Of a stretch of 64,000 nt of DNA, positions 1 to 10,689 are shown piece after piece. Source of the DNA: Manduca sexta. Its lineage: Eukaryota; Arthropoda; Insecta; Lepidoptera; Sphingidae. The notes under the pieces were generated by a model. That model saw only the letters and a list, made by a program, of their open reading frames with translations, was not told where the DNA came from and did no database searches. The number at the start of each line of letters is the position of its first letter. Position 1 is the stretch's first letter. The position numbers were made by a program, and so were the translations under genes. The stretch covers positions 12,630,727-12,694,726 of the forward strand of contig NC_051123.1 of assembly GCF_014839805.1 (NCBI RefSeq), in the 5' to 3' direction.

Positions 1-706
1 ATTGTGGAAAGCGAAAATTTCAGTTTTGTTTACTTAAACGTTGAATTACAGTTACTTTAGTTTCAAAACCAAACTTCTTAACCGATTTTGAAAATATCTA
101 TAGGACAAATCTGTAAGTATATTCTTTCAAATAAAAAAAAACTAAATCAGTTAATAAATGACGGAGGTTTGAGTTAATAAACATTGTAAAGAAAATGCAT
201 GTTGAATTGAGAACCTCCCTCTTTTTTCGAAGTCGGTTAATAAAGAGAAGTAGATGATATTTTATACTTGAATCCAGGGCAGTAACATTCACTAGATGTA
301 CTTAAAGATTTATTTGGGTTAACAATCTTAACAATCACAATCCTTGAATATTCTAATACTTAACCTTCAAATTACATACATTAAAGATACGATTTTAAAT
401 ATTCATTCGGTTATTGCCGCTGACGTTCTGATGTAGATCTTTAATTTGTGTTCATAACAGTGTACAGCCAAAAGTTAAAACAATGTTCATCAAAATATCT
501 CGCGAATTCCTACGAAGTTTAACGAATAAAAAATACACAGAATACAGAACAAAATCCAATTTGTTTTGTAGGTTTTGCTTAGATCGGAGCCGCAAACATT
601 CTTCATCGAAAAGTTTGTTCAATTAATTTGATGTTCTGGACTTTACTGTCTTCGAGAGGGTTTTGACACGCTTTAAACATAATGATTTCTTATGTTTTCT
701 CTTCTT

Positions 707-1025
707 CTAATTTTCGGATTCTATCGTGGTAATTAGTGTTTTATTTTCTCCCGACGTTTCGAAGAAGTCGTCTTGAAGTCTGGCAGCCGGCAGCAGACCG
801 GCTGCCAGACTTCAAGACACTGTGAGCTCATTCTGCGTAGATCGGACCACCAAAAGCTAAAAATTTTAAAAAGTTGTATAATTGTAAAATGTAGGTAGAT
901 ATTGTAACTTTGACTTTACGGATGAACAACACCTCAGTCCCCCCCGTGACCATGAAGGATGCAAAGTCTTCGAAACGTCGGGAGAAAATAAAACTCTAAT
1001 TACCGCGATAGAATCCGAAAATTAG
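707..1025. mobile_element. MITE with long terminal inverted repeats and an internal hairpin
   Basis: The left end CTAATTTTCGGATTCTATCG (707-726) is mirrored by the right end reading CGATAGAATCCGAAAATTAG up to 1025. The inverted match continues inward through tattttctcccgacgtttcgaag to about 60 bases. A second, nested inverted repeat of 21 bp lies at 770-790 and 798-818 with a 7-base loop. A 12-bp direct repeat (acgctttaaaca) sits outside at 668-679 and 1036-1047, but not directly at the ends. There is no coding capacity. A decayed relative lies at 60558-60615. Confidence 0.7.
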
Positions 1026-1065
1026 TTTAATTTCAACGCTTTAAACAATTATAATAAGGCTTTAT

Positions 1066-1418
1066 GTTTTTTATGGTACGGCAAACTGACTCGATTGCAC
1101 CTGATGGTAAGTGGTGTGGGGTCTAATAGATGATTATCCCTCGGCAGTTGGCACAATTATGCCGGCTTGTCGGAACCGGATATACGCAGGCTGATCTCGG
1201 AACGAAACGCACTTACGTGAGTTACTATGGCGGGTTTTAACACCTTGTATACGGTGGACTCTATCAAGGCGGATATAAACCATAACCTTTCATTACCCCA
1301 TATCTAGGGAATGCCATGGTTGCTAAGCCGGGGGATCGCCTGTACACCATTAGCAAGGAACCCTCGGTGGTAACCATGGCAGACGCCAAAAAAAAACCAT
1401 AACCTATCATCAGCATTT
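1066..1418 (-). repeat. Retroposon family B copy, interrupted by a nested insertion
   Basis: The T-rich left end (ttttttatggtacgg) is the reverse complement of an A-rich tail, so the element reads on the minus strand. Landmarks are cacctgatggtaagtgg, the gtcggaaccggatatac block and the cacttacgtg block. It is interrupted at 1294-1394 by a short A-tailed insert and resumes at 1395 with a duplicate of the target. Seven more copies lie in the window. I read it as the 3' end of a non-LTR retrotransposon or a SINE using the same 3' end. Confidence 0.7.
1294..1394 (+). repeat. Short A-tailed retroposed insert able to fold, possibly small-RNA derived
   Basis: The insert is about 100 bp, ends in an A run, and is flanked by a 16-bp duplication (aaccataacctttcat at 1278-1293, aaccataacctatcat at 1395-1410, one mismatch). 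That is the signature of target-primed retroposition. Its sequence folds: GCCATGG at 1313-1319 pairs with CCATGGC at 1374-1380, and TTGCTAA pairs with TTAGCAA inside. It is shorter than a normal SINE and has no A/B boxes. It may be a retroposed fragment of a structured non-coding RNA or a heavily 5'-truncated element; the parent RNA is not recognised. Confidence 0.55.
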
Positions 1419-1671
1419 ACATATGTTACGTATTTTAGCTATTAATAAATATAATTTATTAATACTAACGTTATTAATATTTGAAATAAATTACTTTGTT
1501 CTCTTTGTTTATAAATGGTGTGTTCTCGAGTGGGAGTTTTGAGCAAGATTTCTCTTGGGATATTTCAAACTCATGTCGTATAATGTCATCGTGAACAGTA
1601 ACGAGCAAGTTGTATACAACGTGGGTGCATCTACTTTAGATGTTTGTTTCAAATATTTAAAAGCTGGTATT

Positions 1672-1862
1672 CGTACTAATATATGAAGCTGAAGATTTTG
1701 TTTGTTTGAATGCGTTTATCTCAGAAATTACTAAACCGATTTTGATGTTTTTTTCACTAATAGGAAGCTACACTAGTCTTGAGTGATATAAGCTATTTAT
1801 ACCGGGAAAATATAAATCGGGATTTTCATACCGGAGAAATATTTCACACGAGCAAAAGCTAG
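1672..1862 (+). mobile_element. Helitron-like non-autonomous element (copy 1)
   Basis: It begins with a gaagctgaagattttgtttg start motif and ends gagcaaaagctagt. Between them is a 'cactaataggaagctac...gtgatataagctattta' body shared with the copy at 2697. The constant CTAG-T end without terminal inverted repeats or an obvious target duplication is what led me to call the family Helitron-like. Assignment is from memory of Lepidoptera repeats. Confidence 0.5.
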
Positions 1863-2318
1863 TTAGGCAGCAACAAAAAAGGTTACGATAAAAAAAAAAT
1901 CTTCGAACAATCTATTTTTGTCCTTACGTTTAATGATATAGAGGTCATTTACATTATAGATCACAAGCCTATAAAATACGCAGAAATAGAATTAAAAAAG
2001 CACCAATCTGATTCCGACAAATAAATTAATTTTATTTTTTCTAATTATGAAATTGAGTGTGGCAAGTAACTTATTAAAGTTTTTAATTGGATACAGCCTG
2101 GTTTAAGCATACAAATAATTAGCTAACTAATCCACTTACCCTGACCCCTTGATGAGAAAAATTGTAAAAATAAATGTATTTTTTTATTGAAATGCCCATT
2201 GAATTTAATGATATATTATTTAGATCTAGTAGTGGAGAAGGTGTGATGCAGAGGCATTCCGTCAAGATGTCCGTAAGACCGGCGAAACCAACCTAACAAT
2301 AATTATTGGACATTGTGA

Positions 2319-2378
2319 GACTTAATAGATTAAGTCTTAATAGATTAAGACTTAATAGATTAAGACTTAATAGATTAA
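2319..2378. repeat. Short tandem array, 4 x 15 bp, each unit palindromic
   Basis: Four head-to-tail copies of gacttaatagattaa (the second copy has t for a). Each contains CTTAATAGATTAAG, a self-complementary 14-mer with an AG centre. A partial fifth unit follows and then breaks into attaagtctcaag. Confidence 0.8.
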
Positions 2379-2458
2379 GATTAAGTCTCAAGATGAGGAG
2401 AACAGTGCAGTGTTGTATAAAGAGAGTTGTAAGAATTACTAACACGCAGACAGCTTAG

Positions 2459-2602
2459 CGCCGGCGCATGTTCGGTAGAGCACAGCGCAGAGAATTTTTT
2501 ACTGTCAATTGATTTTTAATATTATTTTAAGGCAGCCAATATCGGTAATAGTTTGACAGTAAACAATTATCTGCGCTGTGCTCTACCACATAGGCGCCGG
2601 CC
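2459..2602. mobile_element. Small MITE with about 55-bp inverted ends, CTTAG duplication
   Basis: The left arm (CGCCGGCGCATGTTCGGTAG, then AGCACAGCGCAGA and ACTGTCAA) is repeated in reverse complement at the right (TCTGCGCTGTGCTCTACC, GGCGCCGGCC). The direct repeat cttag at 2454-2458 and 2603-2607 fits a target-site duplication. Total length is 144 bp with a small AT-rich centre, non-coding. Confidence 0.7.
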
Positions 2603-2696
2603 CTTAGTCGTCCCGTCATGACTGTATGTTACAAACTTCGGTAAACAAACCGGCAAGACCCTGAAGCTTTGGAATGAACCAGCATTTAACTATCTT

Positions 2697-2884
2697 AATC
2701 TACTAATATTGTAAAGAGAGAGTTTATAGATTTGTAGGGGCTAATCTTTGGAACTACTGAATCGACTTCGAAAATTCTTTCACTAATAGGAAGCTATATT
2801 ATTCTCGAGTGCTATAGACTTTTTATCTAGGAAAATATTTATCTCGGAAAAAAAATCACGCCAACGAAGCCGCGGGCAAAAGCT
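2697..2884 (+). mobile_element. Helitron-like non-autonomous element (copy 2)
   Basis: It shares the 'cactaataggaagctat' body with copy 1 and ends acgaagccgcgggcaaaagctat, the typical family end slightly altered after CTA. The 5' start motif is degraded (taaagagagagtttatag). Confidence 0.5.
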
Positions 2885-2989
2885 ATGCTTAAAATAATGA
2901 GAAGTTTCGAGAGGATTTTAATACACAGTACACACCGAGTATAATGGAAAATGTTTTCAGGACTTACAGTAAATAATCATAGATTTAGT

Positions 2990-3067
2990 GTTATTTATAG
3001 GCGGTCGTATCGCGTACCATCAAGCGAAAGGCAAGCACGTCTCGTCATTCAAAGCAAAAAAAATTAC
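2990..3067 (+). repeat. Retroposon family A, 3'-end fragment (copy 1)
   Basis: Only the terminal part is present: ggcggtcgtatcgcgtacc, atcaagcgaaaggcaagc, ctcgtcattcaaagc and an A run. It is severely 5'-truncated, as expected for target-primed retroposition. Family A recurs more than ten times in the window. Confidence 0.75.
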
Positions 3068-3734
3068 TGAAGACAGCGTCGAATGTTGTATCCATATTAA
3101 TAGATTATAAAAAAAAATCTCTAAGTTATCAATAGACTACGCCTTGCTGTGTTTTACGATATAGTCCAAGAAATCTGATTCTACGGATCTATAGCTGGTA
3201 TATTTCTATATCTTTTTTTCTTTATTGAATTCTATATTTGTAGGTCCAATCATATTTTGGAATTCAATTTCCGTCCTATGTCGTTCACGAGTCCTTTGTC
3301 CGAATTATGAAGGTTGTACAATCAATTTCGGAAAATATATTTTTATATTGACTATTAAACTTAGGTATTCTAAAATATTAGTTACATTAAGTGATTTTTA
3401 TAAAATGTAGAATGGAATTAGTTTCAGAATTTCTCAAGTTTCCAACATCCATTACGGATATTTAGCAAGCTCTAGTGGTTTTCTTTGAAACACTCAAGTT
3501 TAAGAACTCGTGAAATACGCAAGGGTATGAACTTTATCCCGCAAAGGAGCTACTATCAAAACTCCGCCACGATTCTTCACAACTCCACTTAATTAACTCG
3601 AAAGAACCGTTACTCTTGCGTAACGTCCAGAAATCACGAGATAATTGGCCATATCTAAAATTCGAATAAGTCTTTATTGGCGCAAAACAGAGCAAATGCA
3701 ATCGGCGGGCTGTTGCAGGAGGGGTTGACTCGCC

Positions 3735-3875
3735 CAACCCTTAAATTCATTCTAGTCTCCGCCGTGCCGCCGTGTCGTGTGGACGCGTCGCGCGCGCCTC
3801 GCTCCGCCTCGAAGTTCTGCCAAATTAAAAATTTAGTGTTCTCAATTCGAAATTTAAAATCCCGCCGCCAATTGG
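3735..3875 (+). promoter_or_regulatory. CpG-rich block, possible promoter plus 5' non-coding exon
   Basis: This stretch is much richer in CG dinucleotides than its surroundings (core GTGGACGCGTCGCGCGCGCC near 3779-3798). It ends at a consensus splice donor, ATTGG|GTAAGT, with the intron starting at 3876. There is no ATG-led frame of note within it, so a first non-coding exon reading rightward is the simplest interpretation. The following 3956-4210 is also comparatively G+C-rich and not a known repeat. No downstream coding exon was recognised, so the gene it would belong to is unknown. Confidence 0.3.
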
Positions 3876-5344
3876 GTAAGTGTCATGATTTATTCATTTT
3901 TATCAAACCGTATCACCGGCATTGAATTTCGGCCAGTTAATTTTATGGATGAAGTTTGCGTGTTAGTCCTGGCCGGTACGTCCTTTGGGTGGGCTTATTA
4001 AAAAAGTTGAAGTTTAGGCGGTACATTTTAAAAGGCGTTTGGGTATATTTAAAGCCGTTGGCGAAAGAAAGTTGTATATTGCGGGCGCCGGGGTCCGATA
4101 TTTTCCTCAAAGGATCAGGGATTATTTTATCGTTTCTTTGGGATTACGCGTCGTTTGTTTCGCGTACTTTGACGTTGAAAGATGACGAGTTCATCCTTCC
4201 GAATCTGTGAGCCCTTTTCTTTTGAAAATTTATGTAAGAATTCGTGAGGTATTCTTCAAACATGACGTTTCGTGTGTAAATGTAACATTTTCCCGTTTCA
4301 TGAAATATTTTCAGAACAACAAGACATATTTAGGTGAATTTTAATGCCATTAAGCTCTGAAATGAGGTGAATTTATTTTAAAAGCTTTTGTTCCGACTGA
4401 AGTACATTCGCGCGCAGAACTCATTCGTAGTGTAGCTACATAAAAAGTTCATATATCTTTATAAAAGATTAACTGTTATGTTGCTGTTAGTAACAGTAAG
4501 TAATTAGACTTAAGTTATCAAAAAAGCGTCAAGTACTACATAACGTACGAGCTTGGCTAATGAAAAAGAAAATTAAATTTATTTCACGGAATTATTGTAC
4601 AATATTATTATATAAAAATAATATTTTCAATGATACAGTATAGACAAAAAAATATTTCAAATAAAAATAATTTTGACAACAATCTTCAAAAACCACTAAA
4701 AACCAAAAAAAAATTTACATAACAGGTATATGTGAATGGTGGTGCCTAATTAAAATTGCTAGTTCGATTCTTTTTTTAAGTCAGTTAAAAAGAGAATCGA
4801 TGAAGATACTAAAATGTATTTAAGCAATATATTGCAAATATATAAAATCAATTAAATTAATACAAATTCCAGTTTAATATTATATAGTAGCTTGTAAAAA
4901 CTCTTGACCAAGAAAATTCTAAATAATAACATAATAATTATATTTGCTTTAAGTAATATATGCAAAAATCGAGGCCATTCTTAAGGAAAATTCAGTCCGA
5001 ATATTGTTTTGAATAAATCATGTCACTCCTTTGTTATGGATACGTCTATACACAAAGGATTTGAGCAGAATTTGATAGATACTCTGGATTAACACATAAA
5101 TTACTTTCTGCTGAAAAATGTAGTTCCCGAAGGATAACCGATAAACTTCAGGGCACGAATGAAGTTACCGCAAGCAAAATTTGCTCTATATTTAACCTTT
5201 CTCTTCAAACCGTAAATCGATGTCTTATCAATCTTATGCAGGGAAGCCTCATGCTTAATAAAACACGAGGTTTCTAGCAAAATACATGTTTTACGTAATA
5301 ATTTGAGAATGGAGCGAACGTTTTCTGTTCACTTAAACTGTATT
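3876..5344. other. AT-rich stretch without genes; decayed repeats
   Basis: Non-coding. 3956-4210 is relatively G+C-rich and may be regulatory. A hairpin lies at 4765-4799 (cgattctttttttaa against ttaaaaagagaatcg, 5-base loop); its core recurs near 212-240. 5035-5190 resembles a decayed Helitron-like copy (ggatttgagcagaatttgat, gggcacgaatgaagtta). Nothing else is recognised. Confidence 0.4.
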
Positions 5345-5712
5345 TTAATAAATAATAATAATAAAGTAAAATACTTTATTTATCACGTAGGTGAACAAAG
5401 TTGCACTTATGATACGTCAAAACAATTTATAAGAATAATAAATATTATTTCTAAATAATATTTAAGATTACTCATATAACTACGGACATTTTAAATTAGG
5501 GATAACGTTTATAAGAAATACACAGCATAAGGTATAACAAAGTATTGTTCGGGTGGACAAAAAGTGGGAAATAAAAGGATAACGCGTCGCGATCCTCACC
5601 GGTGAAGACATAGCCCTAGCCTAGCTAACCTACCAGTCTTTCACTAGCTACCTAAGTGATGACTACCCGAAAAAGAAAGACAGAAAGAAACTGCGGGCTT
5701 ACTTTTTCTTAT
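5345..5712 (-). repeat. LINE-like 3' end with (ATT)n tail
   Basis: On the minus strand a non-coding stretch with the block ctgtctttctttttcgggta leads to tgcaactttgttcacctacg, an AATAAA and a (TTA/ATT)n tail at 5350-5370. A 3' UTR with a short tandem tail is typical of non-LTR retrotransposons of the CR1/Jockey type. No reverse transcriptase frame remains. The family is not identified. Confidence 0.4.
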
Positions 5713-6119
5713 AATGTACTTATTATAATCAATCAAAAACTGTCTTTTTAATTAAAAAACTTAACCCAAAGGAAGCAAATACATACAGCCAACTAAAAAC
5801 CATTTAATTAATTAAACAAAGCGTAGAAACTAAAACAATATTTACATTGCTTACAGTAAACCTTTTATAATCTGTTTGAACGTCGGAACCGACCCGCTGT
5901 GGGTAAATTAGGTTTACCTAAAGATAACATGAGCCGATATGTCAGCCTGTTTGTAGTTGCCGGCTAAATAGGATGCTGGGTAGCGATGTCAAGCCGAGAT
6001 ATGGGTCACATGCTCATTAATATGTTTGCTCTAGCAATTATTTCTAACTTCATTTAGTTTTAAGTGCGACTGTACTTATCTATGTGTGAAAATGTATGCG
6101 TTATTTATTAAATTTTATT
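5713..6119. other. Unassigned AT-rich stretch
   Basis: No gene or clear repeat. A somewhat G+C-richer patch at 5880-6010 is unexplained. Confidence 0.4.
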
Positions 6120-6262
6120 CCATATCTATATATATCATGAAATACCCTATAGCCTTCCTTGATAAATGAATTTTCTAACACTAAAATATTCTATTCGAAC
6201 CTATAATTCCTGAGATTATAGTGTTGAAACAAACAAACTCTTCAGCTTTAAATAATAGTATA
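6120..6262 (-). mobile_element. Helitron-like element, 5' part (copy 3)
   Basis: Read on the minus strand it starts ctgaagagtttgtttgtttc and continues through ctataatctcaggaattata and a ctatagggtatttcatgat segment. The 3' half is missing. It abuts copy 4, which lies in the opposite orientation. Confidence 0.5.
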
Positions 6263-6269
6263 GGTATAG

Positions 6270-6546
6270 ATAAAACACAGTCCTCAAAAGCTGTCTGTCT
6301 GTATGAGATCGATTTTCTCAAAATCTACTGAAAGTATTTTTATAAGGTTTTTACTAAAAGATAGTGCAATTATTGCGAAATATTTAGGTTAATAGTACAT
6401 AACGGTTTTATGTAAATTGACTGAAATATAACGGGTACTGTTGAAGAGGTCGCGTGGTTGCAAAAAATCTTGTGGGTCGGGATTTACACGGGAAAAACTC
6501 TGAGACACACTGATTTACACGCGGGCGAAGCCGCGGGCACAGCTAG
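6270..6546 (+). mobile_element. Helitron-like element (copy 4)
   Basis: The body starts with ctgtctgtctgtatgagatc and ends acgcgggcgaagccgcgggc followed by acagctag. The hairpin-forming GCGGGC/GCCCGC-like end just before CTAG is the feature used to assign the family. Confidence 0.55.
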
Positions 6547-6944
6547 TGTTGCTAATTAGTAACATAAAGAGACATATTTTTTTTTAAACCCCAATCAATT
6601 ACAAAGAAACATTGGTGTGTTTGCATAAACCCTTAATTACTAAGTACACATGCAATTAATACCGTTATGTTTTAATTGATGTGCCTTGACTGTTTATTTT
6701 TCAAATGAAATAGTTTTTTTCTATAATGTCCAATTAGTAGAACGTACGAGCGATAATGAGGGTTGGTTCATGTTAGAAGCTAGAAGTACGAGAATTATAT
6801 AAATAGTAATGACGGATAAAATATAATTAAGGTTAATAATGAACGAAAATAATCATTGCAGAAAAGTTCGAAAACAAAAAAGAAAATAGATAATTACTTT
6901 TGTTATGACCATCCAGAATATATTTAAAAAATACACACATGCTA

Positions 6945-7153
6945 ACGCCTTTTATCCTGAAAAGGTAGGCAGAGGCGCAACTGGTGCAATCACTATCAGC
7001 CGAGATTCCGTCCCATAATGTGAAGGGCGACGATATCGCCACATGGGGCAAAAATTCCAGACTCCGGGCTGATATATATAAAAAAATCTAATATCACTGC
7101 TTGACCCGGGATCGAACCCGCGACCCAGGCGTACCGTAACAACTACGCCACCA
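6945..7153 (-). repeat. tRNA-derived SINE (copy 1)
   Basis: On the minus strand: gttttggtggcgtagttgtt (A-box region), then a B box GGTTCGATCCC at 7118-7108, cgggtcaagcagtgatat, and the tail region ccggagtctggaatttttgc. The order of A box, B box, 'gatatt' and 'cggagtctgg' matches the other SINEs at 14731, 19984 and 63055. Likely transcribed by RNA polymerase III when active. The 3' end is uncertain. Confidence 0.65.
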
Positions 7154-7391
7154 AAACTATAAAAAAATCAAAGCAAAAATATAACAAAGAATTATTCGTC
7201 TGAATGGCGTAAAAGACTTGAGAAGTACAAGCGCTGGTAATGAACAAATTACCGTCAATGAAATAATGACTGCCCACTTGAGAGCATGCAGTCGTGGACA
7301 CACATACTCTTTATAACAACACTGTACTATGTCAGGATAAAACTATATTTGAGTGGCGTCAATCGAAAGAATGACATTCATACATATGATA

Positions 7392-7604
7392 TCAGCCCTG
7401 TATTATATACAGTTTCACTGCTGGGCCTGCTCTACTACTGAGAGGGATTAGGCTAGTCCACCACGCTGGCCTAATGCGGATTATTGACTTCACACTCTAA
7501 AAATGCCTATAAAGAATTTCTCAGGTATGCAGGTGTCCTCAGGATGTTTGCCTACACCGTTAAAGCAAGCGATAATAAAAAAGTATAAACATATAATTTT
7601 AGGA
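7392..7604 (+). repeat. Dispersed Lepidoptera-type repeat with 'gagggattaggc' core
   Basis: It contains actgctgggcctgctctact, ctgagagggattaggctagt, ccaccacgctggcctaatgc and, after a gap, aggtgtcctcaggatgtttg and taaagcaagcgataat. I recall this ordered set from many lepidopteran loci as one repeat family, probably a LINE 3' end or SINE. The ends are not sharply defined. Confidence 0.5.
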
Positions 7605-7729
7605 AAAGGGAACTCGACACAACATATTGGTAATACTTTACATAAACGCGGACTGCAATTCGTTCTAATAATAATTATGTTTTACATAAATTAAGATATG
7701 GAAGTCTATATCTTCGTCATTGCCAACTG
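7605..7729 (+). mobile_element. hAT-type MITE, 5'-incomplete (copy 1)
   Basis: Shares aactcgacacaacatattgg, ttcgttctaataataatta and ttttacataaa with the MITEs at 15088, 29472 and 35052. The right end, cattgccaactg, is a degraded form of the terminal TTTGCCACTG. The left inverted repeat is lost. Confidence 0.5.
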
Positions 7730-7771
7730 GCCGATTTCTTTATACGATGAGCGATCTTAATAGTCGGGTTA

Positions 7772-8050
7772 AAAGTAAAATCGCCATCCTGAGACATGAG
7801 ATGTTCAGTTTTATTATGTCCAGTAGTTACACTGGCTACAGTATCCTTCAAACCACACACTACACACTGTTAATTAACAACAGAAATAAACATCGCGGTT
7901 GTGTCTACCCAGGCGAACTCTCACATGAGAGACATACTGTAAACTACTATAATTACTGGGCTTTATAAGTCTTAAATCGAATGTCTCAGTGATTGGCATG
8001 GTTCCGTGCCATGCACCGCTTTGTTGTTCAAAGATCTGTATGATCGCAAT
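7772..8050 (-). repeat. Retroposon family A, 5' part (copy 2)
   Basis: On the minus strand: ctctcatgtgagagttcgcc, tgggtagacacaaccgcgat, then gtagccagtgtaactactgg and aacatctcatgtctcaggat. The tail half (gtttatgggcggtcg and onwards) is absent. 7940-8050 extends the element upstream (ggtgcatggcacggaaccat), giving a longer 5' end than other copies in the window. Confidence 0.6.
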
Positions 8051-9357
8051 GATAGACATTTGTAGCGTTTATTTTCGAAACAATAGTAAACTAGTATTGA
8101 CCTTGATTAATTTTTTTTTTATAAATAGCAAAGGTAAAACAAAATCTTTTTACATATTAAAAAGATTTAGAACCGTTCCCAAAACAAAGAAACGAACAAA
8201 AGAAGTAATCAAAAAAATAAATAAACAACTTTTAGTTAATATGAGATTTCTAGATTTTCTCTTACGAAAAGATACCTTAACTCCTATACCTTTTTCATAC
8301 ACTAACCAATCTATCTGATTGCGTTCAAAAATAGCTCAAAAATAATATCGGATAAGGCAAAAATACTAGCGTACATATTCCTCGGATCAACGTAAAGAAT
8401 TTTTCTATCCACAAGATAAACATAAAACAAGGTGATTTACACACAAGGTTCTCGCTGCGAATTTCTAGATCCCGTATGAAGTAATGTATGTTCGATACAA
8501 CTGATATCTTACTAATTCGAGAATATTCTGTTATTTTGTCTCTACCTACGTAATATTTTGCTAGCATCTCCACCTGAGGGAAAGATCTTCTGTACCAAAA
8601 GGAGCATATGCCAAGCCAAGTTTATGGCCTATCTATGCGCATAGTTCTAACTAAATCAGTACAGCAGTGTGTGTTTACTTCTAACAAACGATACGGTACC
8701 AAATGCTTAAATCAAATTAAACAGTAAAGTATTAGACGGTACATCAGGACCAAATTTGTGCTCCAAAAGTTATTACCAATTGGTTATAAATCGCTGTCTT
8801 ATTTGAAATGTCAGTTTGACAAGATGTTACAGCGTCCTTAAATATTAATACAAAAATGAGATATTTACAGAAAATATGCTAATATACGCATTAAAAAAGT
8901 GCCTATCATGATATGGAAAAGATAAGATGAAGTTTTTTACATCGGTGTTTTGCTATTTCATGGCAGATTAAATTATCTTCCGCAAGCGATTTTTATCATA
9001 AATACTCATAGCAAACTGACTTCTGCAAATTTTGAGGCTTGCAGGACTTGCACCGAATCTCACGTGTATAGAATTATTGAAATATTGTTACTAGTAACAC
9101 ATTTTGAAATTCTTGCGCAATTATTGGTAGGAGAACTTGCTAGTCTAACTTAGCTTTAGAAATATTATCGCTGAGTCTCGCCAAGCCTCTTGACCAATGG
9201 GAGTGTAACAATACACGCAATTAAACTTAGACGGTCTGAAGTTGCTCGCCCTCTGCGCCTTATGTCACCCTAGTAACGCAGCGACGCTTCGGAACTGACT
9301 AGTCAGTAAGTAAAGTTAAATTGCGGGTATAATGTATACATTAATCTATATATACTC
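8051..9357. other. Non-repeat stretch, possible regulatory patch at 9160-9310
   Basis: Mostly AT-rich with no gene. 9160-9310 is G+C-richer and holds a CCAAT (near 9194) and an X-box-like site at 9264-9277. Confidence 0.35.
9264..9277. promoter_or_regulatory. X-box (RFX)-like motif
   Basis: GTCACCCTAGTAAC fits the RFX half-sites (GTNRCC and RGYAAC) separated by two bases. RFX factors control ciliary genes in chemosensory neurons. One 14-mer match in 64 kb may be chance. Confidence 0.25.
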
Positions 9358-10330
9358 TATATACTATTATATAAAGCTGAAGAGTTTGTTTGTTTGTTTG
9401 TTTGTTTGTTTGAACGCGCTAATCTCAGGAACTACCGGTCCAAACCGAAAAATTCTTTTTGCGTTGGATAGTCCTTTGTTCGTGGAGTGCTATAGGCTAT
9501 ATATCATCACGCTATACCCAATAGGAGCGGAGCAGTAATGGCTAATCTCAGGAACTACGGGTCCAAACAGAAAAAATCTTTTTGCGTTGGATAGCCCTTT
9601 GTTCGTGGAGTGCTATAGGCTATATATCATCACGCTATACCCAATAGGAGCGGAGCAGTAATGGCTAATCTCAGGAACTACCGATTCGAACTGAAAAAAT
9701 ATTTTTGTGTTGAATAGTCCTTTTGTTTGTGGAATTTTCAAAGTTATATATCAACACGCTATGACCAATAGGAGCGGAGCAGTAATGGCTAATCTCAGGA
9801 ACTACCGGTTTCAACTGAAAAATTCGTTTTGTGTTGGATAGCCCTTTATATGTGGACCGCTATAAGCTATATATCATCACGCTATGACCAATAGGAGCGG
9901 AGCAGTAATGGCTAATCTCAGGAACTACCGGTTTGAACTAAAAAAATCTTTTTGTGTTGGATAGCCCTTTGTTCCTGGAGTGCTATAGGTTATATATCAT
10001 CACGCTATGACCAATAGGAGCGGAGCAGTAATGAAACATGTTGCATAAACGGGGAAAATTATTAGTTTTTAGAGCTTCCGTTGCCTGCGCTGCGTAAACG
10101 GTTAAAGTTATGCAACAATGATGTATGACGGGATTGTTCCACTTAAAAAATCTGTCTCTCTGAACGTGTTAAACTCAAAAACTACCCAACGTATTAAGAT
10201 GAAATTTGGTATGGAGACAGTTTGAGACCCTGGGAAGAACATAGGCTACCGGGAAACTACTACTTTTATAACGGAAAACTTTAGCCTGAAAAACTTTATA
10301 ACGCGGGCGGAGCCGCGGGCAAAAGCTAGT
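9358..10330 (+). mobile_element. Full-length Helitron-like element with internal tandem expansion (copy 5)
   Basis: The 5' end is ctattatataaagctgaaga followed by (GTTT)n at 9385-9411. The 3' end is acgcgggcggagccgcgggc then aaaagctagt ending near 10330. Between them, 9418-10033 is five head-to-tail copies of a 123-bp unit, followed by single-copy body (atgatgtatgacgggattgt, gaaatttggtatggagacag). No open frame, so it depends on enzymes supplied elsewhere. Family assignment to Helitrons rests on the CTAG-T end, the hairpin near the 3' end and the absence of terminal inverted repeats. Confidence 0.65.
9418..10033 (+). repeat. Tandem array, 5 x 123 bp, inside the Helitron-like element
   Basis: Units start with gctaatctcaggaactac at 9418, 9541, 9664, 9788 and 9911 and end with ggagcggagcagtaatg. 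Spacing is constant (123 or 124 bp) and identity is high. The unit is present once in the related copy at 13583-14078, so the array is an expansion within this element. Confidence 0.9.
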
Positions 10331-10689
10331 ATTAAATATTATTAATACGTGAAGTAAAACTTTTTACTCTTTTTAAGCGCATTACAAGGCTGAGTAGTGT
10401 AAAATTTGCCGTATTTAAAGTTCACATAACGAAGGAGTACAAAAAACATTATAGATATACGTGTTATAAACATATTAAATTCAACGGTCGAATTTCAACC
10501 ACTGGACGACGACCGCCAGTTGTAATTAATCAATGATTTTACAAAGCGAGTGGCTCGTAGGCTGAAATCAGCATGCTTTTTTGTTATATAGCAATGGTAT
10601 TTTAGGCTTATTTTGTGCAAAAGCAGGACAGTAAATATCAGTCCTGATGCGTCGAAGATAGTCATCGTGGCGTTTAGTTAGTATGCCGG

